This document shows positions 1-7,690 of a DNA stretch of 18,503 nt, piece after piece. Source of the stretch: JBCCQH01 sp039024435 (GTDB taxonomy: Bacteria; Bacteroidota; Bacteroidia; J057; JADKCL01); NCBI GenBank assembly GCA_039024435.1, contig JBCCQH010000131.1, forward strand, positions 1 through 18,503, given 5' to 3'. The notes under the pieces were generated by a model. That model was not told the origin of the DNA and ran no database searches. It saw only the letters and a list, made by a program, of their open reading frames with translations. The translations under genes were made by a program, and so were the position numbers. Positions within the stretch are counted from its first letter, which is position 1. Each line of letters opens with the position of its first letter.

Positions 1-201
1 CCAACCCGCCAATGGATCCTGACCGAGTTGCGGAGACCCGAGTTGCCGGACATCATTTGTCAGGGTATCCAAGTGGGTAAGCTGGACTATAGCCAGTCAT
101 GGCGCATGGCTTGGTGGGGGGTAGAAGCCTACTTGCAACTTCGCTTCAGCGATTATCTTCCGTTTGACTGGTACACCGCTGAATGTATTCATCTCCTGTG
201 A
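1..201 (+). CDS. C-terminal end of an unrecognised protein (5' end outside window)
   Basis: The frame is open from the first base to a TGA at 199-201 and encodes 66 residues. The composition looks like real protein: it is rich in Trp, Tyr and Leu, with segments such as SWRMAWWGVEAYLQLRF and a final FDWYTAECIHLL. There is no in-frame stop and no low-complexity run. I do not recognise the family, and the start lies before the window. The pattern of aromatic residues with short charged stretches suggests a folded cytoplasmic domain rather than a membrane segment, but no motif supports a function. The downstream DNA changes abruptly to AT-rich non-coding sequence, consistent with the end of a gene. 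Confidence 0.5.
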   Translation, partial: PTRQWILTELRRPELPDIICQGIQVGKLDYSQSWRMAWWGVEAYLQLRFSDYLPFDWYTAECIHLL

Positions 202-452
202 AACCGTCAACTGATCCATTCAGCGCTACATCTACCGGATCGGATCCGACTTGAGAATTTCATTCCTGGTTTTCGGGTGGGTCAATCTCTTTTCGTCGGC
301 GCGGTTATGGTGAGTGGGTGGTTATATTTATATTGACCCGGCCAACAAACCGAAGTCGAATTTTTGTTGCCTTGAATAATTAAACTTTTCCGTGAGCTTA
401 CCTTGCAACCTATCTAAAAATTTTACTCGAATAATCGCTTTTTATAGATGCT

Positions 453-460
453 TAATTTTG
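453..460 (+). promoter_or_regulatory. candidate -7 element (TAnnTTTG) for the gene at 641
   Basis: TAATTTTG followed by C matches the Bacteroidota primary sigma factor -7 consensus TAnnTTTG exactly. No good -33 TTTG/TTG is found 19-21 nt upstream. If used, it would give a leader of about 175 nt that contains the hairpin at 548-568. A single 8-mer in AT-rich DNA can arise by chance, so this is tentative. Confidence 0.3.
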
Positions 461-547
461 CGATTGAAGCACGCTACAATGCCTCGTATTTGATCGAAAT
501 CTTTTTTTGATCATTTTGATTGGGTAAATTAGATAACAGACCTCGCG

Positions 548-568
548 AAATCCTTGTTTGAAGGATTT
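548..568 (+). repeat. perfect 8-bp hairpin in the leader of the T9SS cargo gene
   Basis: AAATCCTT (548-555) and AAGGATTT (561-568) are exact reverse complements around the 5-nt loop GTTTG. It lies 72 bp before the start codon at 641. No T-run follows, so it is not a standard terminator. It could be an mRNA-stabilising or attenuating leader structure, or a protein-binding dyad. Confidence 0.45.
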
Positions 569-640
569 AGGCCTTCCCCCACATTAGCATTCGTGCGGAG
601 GAATCCCTAAATTACTTTTACAAAATAAAGTCAATCACCC

Positions 641-1870
641 ATGTCACCGCTTAGAATTCTGCTCGCCCTACTCATGTCGGTCGGTTTTGCTACCGCCCAA
701 AACCTCGTTCCCAACAGTAGTTTTGAATCGAATACTGGAATGCCCACCGGACCCGGCCAATACGCGCGCTGTGTGGGCTGGAACAATGTCAATGGTTTCC
801 CCACGTTCCAGTGGCCCTACGCAAGCCCCGACTACCTGCACACCAGCGGCAGCGGCTTGGTTCAGTTGCCCAACACGGTGTTTGGCACCTGCACGCCCCT
901 CAACGGCAGTGCTGTGATGAGTGCCCTGACCTGGCACGGCACTACCCCCAACTTTCGCGAGTACTTCGCCTGCCAGCTCACCAGCCCCATGATCGCAAAT
1001 CAGGCTTACGACGTGATCCTGAACGTCACCAATGCCACCAACGGCTACAGCGGCTGGGGCAGCAACGGGATCCAAGTGGCCTTTTCCACCGCGCCCCTGA
1101 GCCAAAACACCCACGAACCGATCAATTACACCCCGCAGGTCCAGGTCGGCTCGGTCTTTTACAGCTCGACCTGGCAGACCCTCACCTTCAATTTCACCGC
1201 GACCCAGGCCTTTCAGTACATGACGGTGGGAAATTTCCAAAATGACGCCAATACCCTGCGCTCTCCCGGCGGCTCCGGCGGGTTTTCTTCCTATGCTTTC
1301 TACGATGGCCTGGTAGTGACCCCCGCAACCGTCCTGGACGATGGTTCCCTGGAACTGCGCGGCCAGATCGACGGTCCTCACAATCTCCTCGACTGGACCC
1401 AGATCGGCGAAGCGCGGGACATCGAAGTATTCCGGAGTCCCGACGGCGGGCAATTCCAGAAGGTCGCGGAAGTGGCTCTCACCGAAGGAGTTAGTTTCCG
1501 CGACGACACTCCACCCTACGGAACGAATTGGTACAAGATCCGCAAGCGCAACCTCGACGGCAGCATCACTTGGTCCAATGTCGTAGAACTCAAAAACGAT
1601 GGCGCCAGTCCCCTGCACCTCGCCTCGGTCTACCCCAATCCGGCGGTGGCGGAACTGTTTGTCCAACTCGACCATCCCCCAGTGGAGCAGGTAAACGCCA
1701 CCCTGATCGACCTGACCGGGCGCATTGTCCAAGAAAAAAGCGTGGCGGCCGACGGTCAGCGCCGCACGACCCTGGAACTATCGGTCAAAGACCTCGCGGC
1801 GGGCATGTACACCTTGCGGGTATCCGCGGGTCCGCACAGCCTGAGCAAGTCGATTGTCGTCGGAAAATAG
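641..1870 (+). CDS. secreted protein with T9SS type A C-terminal sorting domain
   Basis: This 409-aa protein begins with a Sec signal peptide (about residues 1-19, cleavage near ATA|Q) and continues with QNLVPNSSFE, a common first strand of Bacteroidota secreted jelly-roll/galactose-binding-like modules. Residues about 21-229 form this beta-rich domain, rich in Asn, Thr, Gly and aromatics. Residues about 232-318 resemble an Fn3-like linker (IEVFRSPDGGQFQKVAEV...WYKIRKRNLDGS). Residues about 325-409 are a T9SS type A sorting domain with the hallmarks YPNP (331-334), DLTGRIV, LAAGMYTLRV and a basic C-terminal strand. The protein should cross the outer membrane through T9SS and have its C-terminal domain removed by PorU, encoded nearby at 3309-7313. 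The ligand cannot be read from sequence. The ATG at 641 is chosen because the signal peptide starts directly there; there is no Shine-Dalgarno, as usual in this phylum. Confidence 0.85.
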   Translation: MSPLRILLALLMSVGFATAQNLVPNSSFESNTGMPTGPGQYARCVGWNNVNGFPTFQWPYASPDYLHTSGSGLVQLPNTVFGTCTPLNGSAVMSALTWHGTTPNFREYFACQLTSPMIANQAYDVILNVTNATNGYSGWGSNGIQVAFSTAPLSQNTHEPINYTPQVQVGSVFYSSTWQTLTFNFTATQAFQYMTVGNFQNDANTLRSPGGSGGFSSYAFYDGLVVTPATVLDDGSLELRGQIDGPHNLLDWTQIGEARDIEVFRSPDGGQFQKVAEVALTEGVSFRDDTPPYGTNWYKIRKRNLDGSITWSNVVELKNDGASPLHLASVYPNPAVAELFVQLDHPPVEQVNATLIDLTGRIVQEKSVAADGQRRTTLELSVKDLAAGMYTLRVSAGPHSLSKSIVVGK

Positions 1871-1910
1871 GCCCGGCCGGAAATACGCTCCCCATCTCCT
1901 TCATAAAAAA

Positions 1911-1932
1911 AGCCCTGGGCGGGACCCGGGCT
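1911..1932 (+). terminator. GC-rich stem-loop after the T9SS cargo gene
   Basis: AGCCC-T-GGG (1911-1919) pairs with CCC-GGGCT (1925-1932) as 8 bp with one bulged T around the loop CGGGA, 41 nt after the stop at 1870. Seven A residues precede it (1904-1910), so the textbook hairpin plus U-tract is on the minus strand, although no minus-strand gene ends here. On the plus strand only a weak T-rich stretch follows. It is most likely the end of the 641-1870 transcript. Confidence 0.45.
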
Positions 1933-2131
1933 GGTGCTGATTTAGGAATGAATAAATTCAAGCACAAAAAAAGCATTTGCAGGTTTGTTTCTGCATCTTG
2001 ATCTATCAAAGGTTGACCTTGAGGTCTGCAGCAATTAAATAAATGTTCGGAGGCCGCATTGGTAACAAATGCTTGCTACCGCTGGCTTCCGGCACGGACT
2101 GCCAATTCTACTCCCACTGCCCCATATTCCC

Positions 2132-2173
2132 GGCAAAATCTGCAAGCCCACCCAAAGAGTTGCAGATTTTGCC
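2132..2173. repeat. perfect 14-bp inverted repeat upstream of the HTH regulator
   Basis: Positions 2132-2145 (GGCAAAATCTGCAA) and 2160-2173 (TTGCAGATTTTGCC) are exact reverse complements with a 14-nt spacer. The repeat ends 63 bp before the regulator's ATG at 2237. It partly overlaps a second dyad (2171-2186), and its TTTTGCC end recurs at 2209-2215. This fits an operator array for the regulator. A terminator of the upstream transcript is less likely, because the stop is about 260 bp away and only a short T-run follows. Confidence 0.6.
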
Positions 2174-2186
2174 AATTTTGATTGGC
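2171..2186. promoter_or_regulatory. GCCAAT-TTTG-ATTGGC dyad, candidate operator
   Basis: The half-sites GCCAAT (2171-2176) and ATTGGC (2181-2186) are perfect reverse complements with a 4-bp spacer. TTTTGCCAA occurs at 2167-2175 and again within TTTTTTGCCAA at 2207-2217, 42 bp later or about four helical turns. The dyad overlaps the likely -33 region of the promoter before the regulator gene, a position suited to autorepression. Function is inferred. Confidence 0.45.
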
Positions 2187-2213
2187 GTTATGACACACAA
2201 ATTGTATTTTTTG
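2182..2213 (+). promoter_or_regulatory. candidate promoter of the HTH regulator
   Basis: TTG (2182-2184), 20 nt, then TATTTTTTG (2205-2213) approximates the Bacteroidota -33/-7 pair TTG-N19-21-TAnnTTTG, with one extra T in the -7 element. Transcription would start shortly before the ATG at 2237, leaving a very short leader. It overlaps the dyad at 2171-2186. Confidence 0.35.
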
Positions 2214-2236
2214 CCAAAACTTACAATTGCACGATT

Positions 2237-3253
2237 ATGCCTCCCCGCTCTGATTTGCAGGCCCGGTTGTTTGCCCGCTTGCGTGAACTGCTTCCCAGCC
2301 ACCTTTCGCTGGCGACCGAACTCGCCGCGCTGCTCGAAATCAGCGTGGACAGCGCCTACCGCCGCATGCGCGGCGAAACACCTCTCCGCCTGGACGAATT
2401 CGGACGGATCACCCGCAAGTTTGGGATCGGTTTGGGGGGACTCGACTCGGGCGGGGGACAGCACATCCAGTTTGAACGGAGCCTGGGCCGGGTAGAAGAA
2501 GAGCAGGTCCACGGCTCATTCGCCGCGCTCGCAGACATCCTTCACCATTTGCAGCAAGCCGGAGACAGCGAAATCGTCTATTTTTCGATGGAGTTGCCCA
2601 TCTTCCATGTCCTGCAATCCGGACCGCTGCTGGCGTTCAAGCTTTACTATTGGAACTGGATCGACCGCGAATACCGCACGCAACCGGGTTCAATCAAGCT
2701 GGACCTGCCCGGTGATCCCATTCCCCTGGCGCGCATCGTCAGCCTCTATCAGCAGGTACCCACCACCGAAATCATTTCGGAAAATGCGCTGTCCACCACG
2801 ATGATGCAGATCCTCTTTTTCCTCGAATCGGGCAGTTTCGCCCAGGCCAGCGATGCGATCCTCCTCTTCGACGAAATCGAAAAACTCGTGGATCACCTCC
2901 GCATACAAGCCGAGGTCGGACAAAAGTTCCCCCTCGGCAATCCCCGGCCGGACCACCGCTCCGACGGCAACTTCCGCCTGTTTTTCAACGAAATGATCCA
3001 TTCGCAAGACCTGGCCCTCGTCCGGGCACAGGGCCACCAATCGGTCTATCTGGAACACAATGTACTCGGGTTCCTGCGCACCACCGATTCCACCTTTTTC
3101 GCCCAAACTGACGCCATGCTTCAGCGCATCATGCGCAAATCCATCCTGATCAGCCAAGTTTCCGAACGGGAACGCAACCGGTTTTTCAACCGCCTCACCC
3201 AACGGGTACGCCGGATGCGCACCCGCGCCGAACGCCTGCGTGAAGCCGACTGA
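2237..3253 (+). CDS. HTH-domain transcriptional regulator, Bacteroidota type
   Basis: This 338-aa cytoplasmic protein has no signal peptide. Residues about 7-65 contain a helix-turn-helix of the kind LATELAALLEISVDSAYRRM followed by RGETPLRLDEF, closely resembling the BetR/XRE-like N-terminal domains common in Bacteroidota regulators, in which the second helix is preceded by 'ISVDSAYRR'. The rest (about 90-338) is a predominantly helical sensor or oligomerisation region without a motif I recognise, ending in a strongly basic Arg-rich tail (RVRRMRTRAERLRE). The frame is open further upstream to 2069, but that stretch contains the perfect inverted repeats and promoter-like sequence and encodes non-conserved-looking residues, so the ATG at 2237 is preferred. 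The gene converges on porU with only 55 bp between stops. DNA binding is well supported; its targets are unknown, with autoregulation likely from the upstream dyads. Confidence 0.7.
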   Translation: MPPRSDLQARLFARLRELLPSHLSLATELAALLEISVDSAYRRMRGETPLRLDEFGRITRKFGIGLGGLDSGGGQHIQFERSLGRVEEEQVHGSFAALADILHHLQQAGDSEIVYFSMELPIFHVLQSGPLLAFKLYYWNWIDREYRTQPGSIKLDLPGDPIPLARIVSLYQQVPTTEIISENALSTTMMQILFFLESGSFAQASDAILLFDEIEKLVDHLRIQAEVGQKFPLGNPRPDHRSDGNFRLFFNEMIHSQDLALVRAQGHQSVYLEHNVLGFLRTTDSTFFAQTDAMLQRIMRKSILISQVSERERNRFFNRLTQRVRRMRTRAERLREAD

Positions 3254-3308
3254 ACCGGAATTTTGCGGTCAGGGAAACATATAAGAAGTGGTACACCGCC
3301 ACCGGAAA

Positions 3309-6300
3309 TCAGCGCAGCACGACCATCTTTTCCGTGCGGGTAATCGTCTCGTCGGCGTTTTCATCGCGCACGCGCACTTGGTAGACGTACACGCCGCGTC
3401 CGAGAACATCGCCGAACTCATCCAATCCGTCCCATTCCAGGTCACAGTACAAGTTGCCGTCAGCGAAGACCTGGTCTTGCAGCGTCTTCACCAGGCGGCC
3501 GGAAACCGTGTAGATGCGCACTTGGATGTCGAGCAGGGCCCCGTTGCGGTTGTGCTCGATGTAGAACTTCGTATTCGTCGTGAAGGGATTCGGGTAGTTC
3601 AGGACATGGCCCAAGGCCATCCGGGCGTCATCCGCAACCAAGAATTGAATCTCGGACTCGCTCGAATTGTTCGCGACGTCCCAGACCTTGACCTTGAGGG
3701 TGTGTTCTCCCGTCGCGAGATCCCGGAAGGGATACTCGATGCGGCCTTCCTGATAGCTGTCCTGGTTGGCGCTGTAGAAGTCATTCAGCACGATCACCTT
3801 GTCTTCCTGTCCGTCCAGGACGGCGGTCAACTCGTGGCCGATCCCGGTCCCAACCATATTCAGGCCATTTTCATCAAAAATATCCGCAATCAACAGAGGA
3901 TTGGGACCTACCATTCCGCCTTCGGCAAATTTTTCGTCGTTCATGAACAGGTCCATCATCGGACCCTGGTCATCGACAATCGCCGCGCTGTCCGATCCCC
4001 ACACCAGAATATTGGTATTGCAGCCTTCCCCATCGATGAAGGGGTCATTGAAGTAAAGGCTGATCTTCCCATTCAGGGTGGGCAAATTGTCTTCGTAGGA
4101 AACGTCAATCGGAACCACAAACTGGAAGCTGAACTTGCCATTGTTGACCGTGGCCGAGCCGCGGAAGACCCGATTCTTGCGCCAGTAAAACGGCGTCCGC
4201 TCCCGCTGGGTGATGAAGTAGGACAATTTGTCATACACCGTCGCCTGTAACGTACCATTGAAGTTGGGCAGGAGGTTGTCCTGCTGGTCACGGACCTCAC
4301 CCGAAATCGTGATCAGGTTCAGCGAAGCCAGCGTGTCCACCACCGTATCGACGACGGCGGAGCCATTGATGTCGGTCACGACGGCTTTGAGGCGCGGGTA
4401 GTTCAACGGCAAAGCCGGATCGCCGAGCAGCGAGAAGTTGCGGTTGTTGACACTCAATCCCCAACTGGCATTTTTGGTATCGCGAAATACCTCGCCCATT
4501 GTCGGGCGGCGCTGTTCTTGGGTATTGTACTCAAATACATTGCGGTAGAAGTTTTGGTTGAGCGTGTAGTTCGGACCGGAGTAGACCACGCGCACCGTGG
4601 TAAACATGGCAATCGCGCCGCCGTCGGGCTTGACGAACATTTGCTCCCCTCCGGAACGCCGGGCCGGATCGTCCCAACGGCCGAATTCACAGGTCGCGGT
4701 GATGCAAGCCGGCATTTTCAGCCCATTTTGCAACTGGTTGATGTCGGAAATGTCGAGGATACTTGCGTTTGACCAGCCTACTTCCCCACCGTGACCGGTG
4801 TAGTTCAGGATCAAGCTGCCTTCATCGATGGCCCGAACCAAGGCGTCCTTTCCGTCGGGGAATTTGTCACCCGAAGCCGTGCTGACCATCGCATAGTTGT
4901 CCATGTAGATCTTGTCGATGTTCGCGCAGGCATTGGCCGCTTCGATCAGCGAAGTGTAGCTATCCGCCTGCCGCATGTGGATATCGCGGTCGGAATCTTT
5001 GTGGTCCGCCGAGAGCACCACCCGACTCCGCCAGTCTCCGTAGCCGTTTTGATCGGTGACGTAACGGATGACCTTGTCTACGATGGCATTGGCTTCCCCT
5101 GCATCCACAATCGGGAAACGGCCGACCCCAACGTCGAGCATGTGCTGGAACAGTGAGGTATCGCCTTCGGCGAGGAATTGCGGAACGACTTCGCTGGTTT
5201 CGTTAGCGGCATCTTCGCCCCAGAAGCCTTCACCGTCATCCAGGAAGCCGAAGTAATCATCGCTGATGTAAGACCGGGTGGGGAGCTGTGAATTGCGGCT
5301 TTGATAGCTGATGACGGCATTCGAGGCCGCATCATTGGCGATGTTTTTGTAGTCGTACGATCCGTCGCCGAAGAGCAGGACGTAGCGCACCGCCGAGCCA
5401 TTGGACAGGCCGCGATCGTAAAACATTTTGATGAAATCGCGCAGGGCAGTGGGATCGGGAGCGCCCGAACTGAATTCATTGTAGACCGCACCCGGCTGCA
5501 CCACGTGGACCGAACGGTTGAATTGTTGGCGGTGGAAATTGGCTAGGCGATTTGCGGGTTCCAGCAAAGTCGCCGGGGCGAAAATCAGGTAATCAGCCTG
5601 GGGCAGTGCGTGCAGGTTTTGGTTTTGGATGCGGCGGGCCGACACCGGGTTCCGATAAGCCCCGCTGCTGAAGGCCACAAAACGCTTCATTGAGTCGGCA
5701 TTCACCGTGAAGCCCATTGTACTGCCCGAGCTGGTTACGCTCATCGCGCGTGCTTCCAGCGGGTCGGTAATATCCCAAATCATGTGCGAGGAAGATCCTC
5801 CCCCAATCTGGTAGTTGAATACCTGTCCCGGAGCGACCCCATCGGTTGCGGTGAAGAAAAACGAGGAAGCACCGGCCATATCCAGCCGTTCCTTGTACTG
5901 CACCTCGATGAAGTCGAGATAGCCCACTGAACTGGTCAGCGGATGGTCGTAATTCAAATTGATGTCGATGGAACCATCCCCGATGGCATTGGTGGAAAAG
6001 GTAAATGTATCGTAGTCGCCACGAACTTCATAGCTGCCGTAAACGTTGTTCGTAGCCGGCATGGTGAGCGTCCCGAGGATGTTGTTGCCCTCACGTACGG
6101 TGAAGTTGCTGATGGTTCCATTGGAACGGGCCACCGTGCGCACCGTGGCGAGAATATTTTCGTTGGGCGCCAGCCGCTGAACGGGGAAGCTGAAGGTCTG
6201 ATTGGTGGTCAAATCGAAGGTCTCACCCAGCCAGATCCGACCGGAGATGATTCGGTTGAGGAGTTCCCGCTCGTGAAACTGGAAACTCGTCGTGGTGGTC

Positions 6301-7313
6301 GGCGAGGCGGTCACTCCTCCCGGGCTCGTTGCTGTGGCGACGCGCTTGCCCGCCCCCTGGTTGTAGGTCAGGAAATAAAAGGTCGTGTCCGAGTAGAAGT
6401 TCTGGAAGTGGGCGTAGCGGCCCATGCGGTCCACCCATTTCCAGACGTGGGGGGATTGACCGTAGAACAAGACAAAATCACCAGGATCAAACGATCCATC
6501 TCCCTGGCCCGAAACAAAAATCGCGTTTTCTTCCAGGTCATCGTAGGGATACTCCCCGGCGATTTGGGGCAACATGCCACCACCATTGCCGTGTACGCGG
6601 ATCGTCCGCGGATCAACGCTGTTGACCGGAATGCCGAGGCTGGAAAGATAATCGTAGTCGAGGCGGTAAATGCCTTCTTCGGTCACCCCCAGTTTGTGCC
6701 AAACTCCCGCAGCAAGAACCGACTCCGGGTTGTAGCCCTGCCGGGCATTGGTGGCGCCGCGGCGGTTACCGTTCGGAACCCGCGCGATGCGGTAATTTAC
6801 GGCGGTGGCCTTGCGGATGCGGTTGCCGCTGACATTGACTTGGATCGGATAGAGGTACACTTGCTGGTAGCGCACCCCCCGTTTGATAAATTCGGGCCCC
6901 AATACCGCGTGGGCTTCGGGGTACCAGCCGCTTTCGGGGCGCAAACCGCTCTCTTTCATGGTCCGGGCAAACAGCGTGCTGCTTTCCTCGGTGATTCCAT
7001 CCCCGCCCACGTCTTGCAATTGGACCGATTCATTGTCGCGCAACTGAACCTCGACCACGTGAAACGGTAGATTGGTGACTTGGTGATCATAATTCGCGCC
7101 AAAAAATGCCGGTGCTTCGAGCAAATCATTCACCGCCGAGCGCGCACTGACGTACTGAGCTGCCGTCCACTCGGGGACAAATCTCCCCTGATTGCCATCA
7201 AAGAATGTTTTGGGGGTAGCAGTCGGCGTGGCAACCCGTTGCGCAGATAGATTGGCCAAGGTACCAATCGACAGCGTAAGGGCAAGGCAAAGAGAACTTA
7301 CGATTCGGTTCAT
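3309..7313 (-). CDS. porU: type IX secretion system sortase PorU (C25 gingipain-like protease)
   Basis: The 1334-aa protein has a signal peptide (about 1-24, LANLSAQ). The central gingipain-type C25 domain (about 560-970) carries VRYVLLFGDGSYDYKN (643-658), DDYFGFLDDGEG, LDVGVGRFPI, the catalytic His in LNYTGHGGEVGWS (His841) and the catalytic Cys in ITATCEFGRWDDP (Cys875). After it come beta-sandwich domains, and a C-terminal FlgD-Ig/T9SS-CTD-like module begins at LNYPNPF (1238-1244) and ends KMVVLR. In known T9SS, PorU sits on the outer surface, removes the sorting domain of cargo proteins and links them to A-LPS; its own CTD is retained. Length and order fit the family. In many Bacteroidota porV lies next to porU; here it does not. 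Start at 7313 is set by the signal peptide and by an exact -7 element 35 bp upstream. Confidence 0.93.
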   Translation of the reverse strand: MNRIVSSLCLALTLSIGTLANLSAQRVATPTATPKTFFDGNQGRFVPEWTAAQYVSARSAVNDLLEAPAFFGANYDHQVTNLPFHVVEVQLRDNESVQLQDVGGDGITEESSTLFARTMKESGLRPESGWYPEAHAVLGPEFIKRGVRYQQVYLYPIQVNVSGNRIRKATAVNYRIARVPNGNRRGATNARQGYNPESVLAAGVWHKLGVTEEGIYRLDYDYLSSLGIPVNSVDPRTIRVHGNGGGMLPQIAGEYPYDDLEENAIFVSGQGDGSFDPGDFVLFYGQSPHVWKWVDRMGRYAHFQNFYSDTTFYFLTYNQGAGKRVATATSPGGVTASPTTTTSFQFHERELLNRIISGRIWLGETFDLTTNQTFSFPVQRLAPNENILATVRTVARSNGTISNFTVREGNNILGTLTMPATNNVYGSYEVRGDYDTFTFSTNAIGDGSIDINLNYDHPLTSSVGYLDFIEVQYKERLDMAGASSFFFTATDGVAPGQVFNYQIGGGSSSHMIWDITDPLEARAMSVTSSGSTMGFTVNADSMKRFVAFSSGAYRNPVSARRIQNQNLHALPQADYLIFAPATLLEPANRLANFHRQQFNRSVHVVQPGAVYNEFSSGAPDPTALRDFIKMFYDRGLSNGSAVRYVLLFGDGSYDYKNIANDAASNAVISYQSRNSQLPTRSYISDDYFGFLDDGEGFWGEDAANETSEVVPQFLAEGDTSLFQHMLDVGVGRFPIVDAGEANAIVDKVIRYVTDQNGYGDWRSRVVLSADHKDSDRDIHMRQADSYTSLIEAANACANIDKIYMDNYAMVSTASGDKFPDGKDALVRAIDEGSLILNYTGHGGEVGWSNASILDISDINQLQNGLKMPACITATCEFGRWDDPARRSGGEQMFVKPDGGAIAMFTTVRVVYSGPNYTLNQNFYRNVFEYNTQEQRRPTMGEVFRDTKNASWGLSVNNRNFSLLGDPALPLNYPRLKAVVTDINGSAVVDTVVDTLASLNLITISGEVRDQQDNLLPNFNGTLQATVYDKLSYFITQRERTPFYWRKNRVFRGSATVNNGKFSFQFVVPIDVSYEDNLPTLNGKISLYFNDPFIDGEGCNTNILVWGSDSAAIVDDQGPMMDLFMNDEKFAEGGMVGPNPLLIADIFDENGLNMVGTGIGHELTAVLDGQEDKVIVLNDFYSANQDSYQEGRIEYPFRDLATGEHTLKVKVWDVANNSSESEIQFLVADDARMALGHVLNYPNPFTTNTKFYIEHNRNGALLDIQVRIYTVSGRLVKTLQDQVFADGNLYCDLEWDGLDEFGDVLGRGVYVYQVRVRDENADETITRTEKMVVLR

Positions 7314-7347
7314 GCAAATTTTTTTTCGCGATCCAATTGCAATATCG

Positions 7348-7355
7348 CAAAAGTA
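7348..7355 (-). promoter_or_regulatory. -7 promoter element of porU
   Basis: Read on the minus strand, 7355-7348 is TACTTTTG followed by C, an exact match to the Bacteroidota -7 consensus TAnnTTTG. It lies 35 bp before the porU start codon. The expected -33 position carries only a T-run (GATTTTT) instead of TTTG. The position and exact match make this the likely porU promoter. Confidence 0.5.
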
Positions 7356-7415
7356 CAGTTGTGCGAGTAGGTAAAAATCCGGTAACCTCCGGGTAAATTC
7401 AAGTCAAATGTTTTA

Positions 7416-7442
7416 CAAAATCGTGTTTTGACCGCGATTTTG
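7416..7442. repeat. 8-bp inverted repeat in the porU / 7691 divergent region
   Basis: CAAAATCG (7416-7423) and CGATTTTG (7435-7442) are exact reverse complements with an 11-nt spacer. The repeat lies about 60 bp upstream of the porU -7 element, within 377 bp of non-coding DNA shared by two divergent genes. It may be a regulator site. The same region also holds a 10-bp palindrome AAATGCATTT (7466-7475) flanked by CGGTAA direct repeats. Confidence 0.35.
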
Positions 7443-7583
7443 GGATGTGTTTCGGTTGGTCGGTAAAATGCATTTCGGTAATCTCCCAAACGGACGGCAA
7501 ATATCTAACGGCCGGGAAAATGAAAATCCGCAAGTACCGCACTCTGCTTGGCGGGAACGAAATCCCATTAACCAACCATTGTT

Positions 7584-7618
7584 TGACCATTCAGACACAG
7601 TTTGTGACCGTTCAGACA
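7584..7618 (+). promoter_or_regulatory. tandem LytTR-type response-regulator site
   Basis: TGACCATTCAGACA (7584-7597) and TGACCGTTCAGACA (7605-7618) are direct repeats differing at one base and starting 21 bp apart, two helical turns. The second contains ACCGTTCAG, which fits the general LytTR consensus [TA][AC][CA]GTTN[AG][TG]; the first differs only by A for the G. Pairs of 9-bp repeats with 12-bp spacers are typical for this family (AgrA, ComE). A -10-like TAAAAT begins at 7641, which would place the second repeat near -42 of the start, an activator position. A further ACCATT at 7575 is in helical phase. The target would be the gene at 7691. Confidence 0.55.
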
Positions 7619-7690
7619 ATTTAACGCGCCGGCGATCAGATAAAATCTTCACCTTGACGGCAAATCAATAATCTTCTTCAAACATTTACT

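Larger units (their letters stand above)
202..640. other. AT-rich intergenic region, about 440 bp
   Basis: No convincing coding frame is present on either strand. Base composition is clearly richer in A/T than the flanking genes. Visible structure includes a 10-bp palindrome TCGGATCCGA (240-249), an 8-bp inverted pair GGGTCAAT/ATTGACCC with a 45-nt spacer (279-286 and 332-339), a Bacteroidota-like -7 element (453-460) and a perfect short hairpin (548-568). The stretch probably holds the promoter and long leader of the gene at 641. Confidence 0.6.

Noticed and set aside
279..339. 8-bp inverted pair GGGTCAAT/ATTGACCC
   Set aside because: The 45-nt spacer and short arms make chance likely; kept only as a note in the intergenic entry.
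2069..2236. N-terminal extension of the HTH regulator
   Set aside because: It runs through perfect inverted repeats and a promoter-like sequence, and the residues do not look like a domain.
3254..3308. Search for a terminator between the HTH regulator and porU
   Set aside because: No hairpin with a T-run is visible in the 55 bp between the convergent stops.
3288..7070. Long plus-strand open frames opposite porU (3288-4250 and 5943-7070)
   Set aside because: They are antisense to a complete porU with catalytic residues in order, and their products lack any domain pattern.
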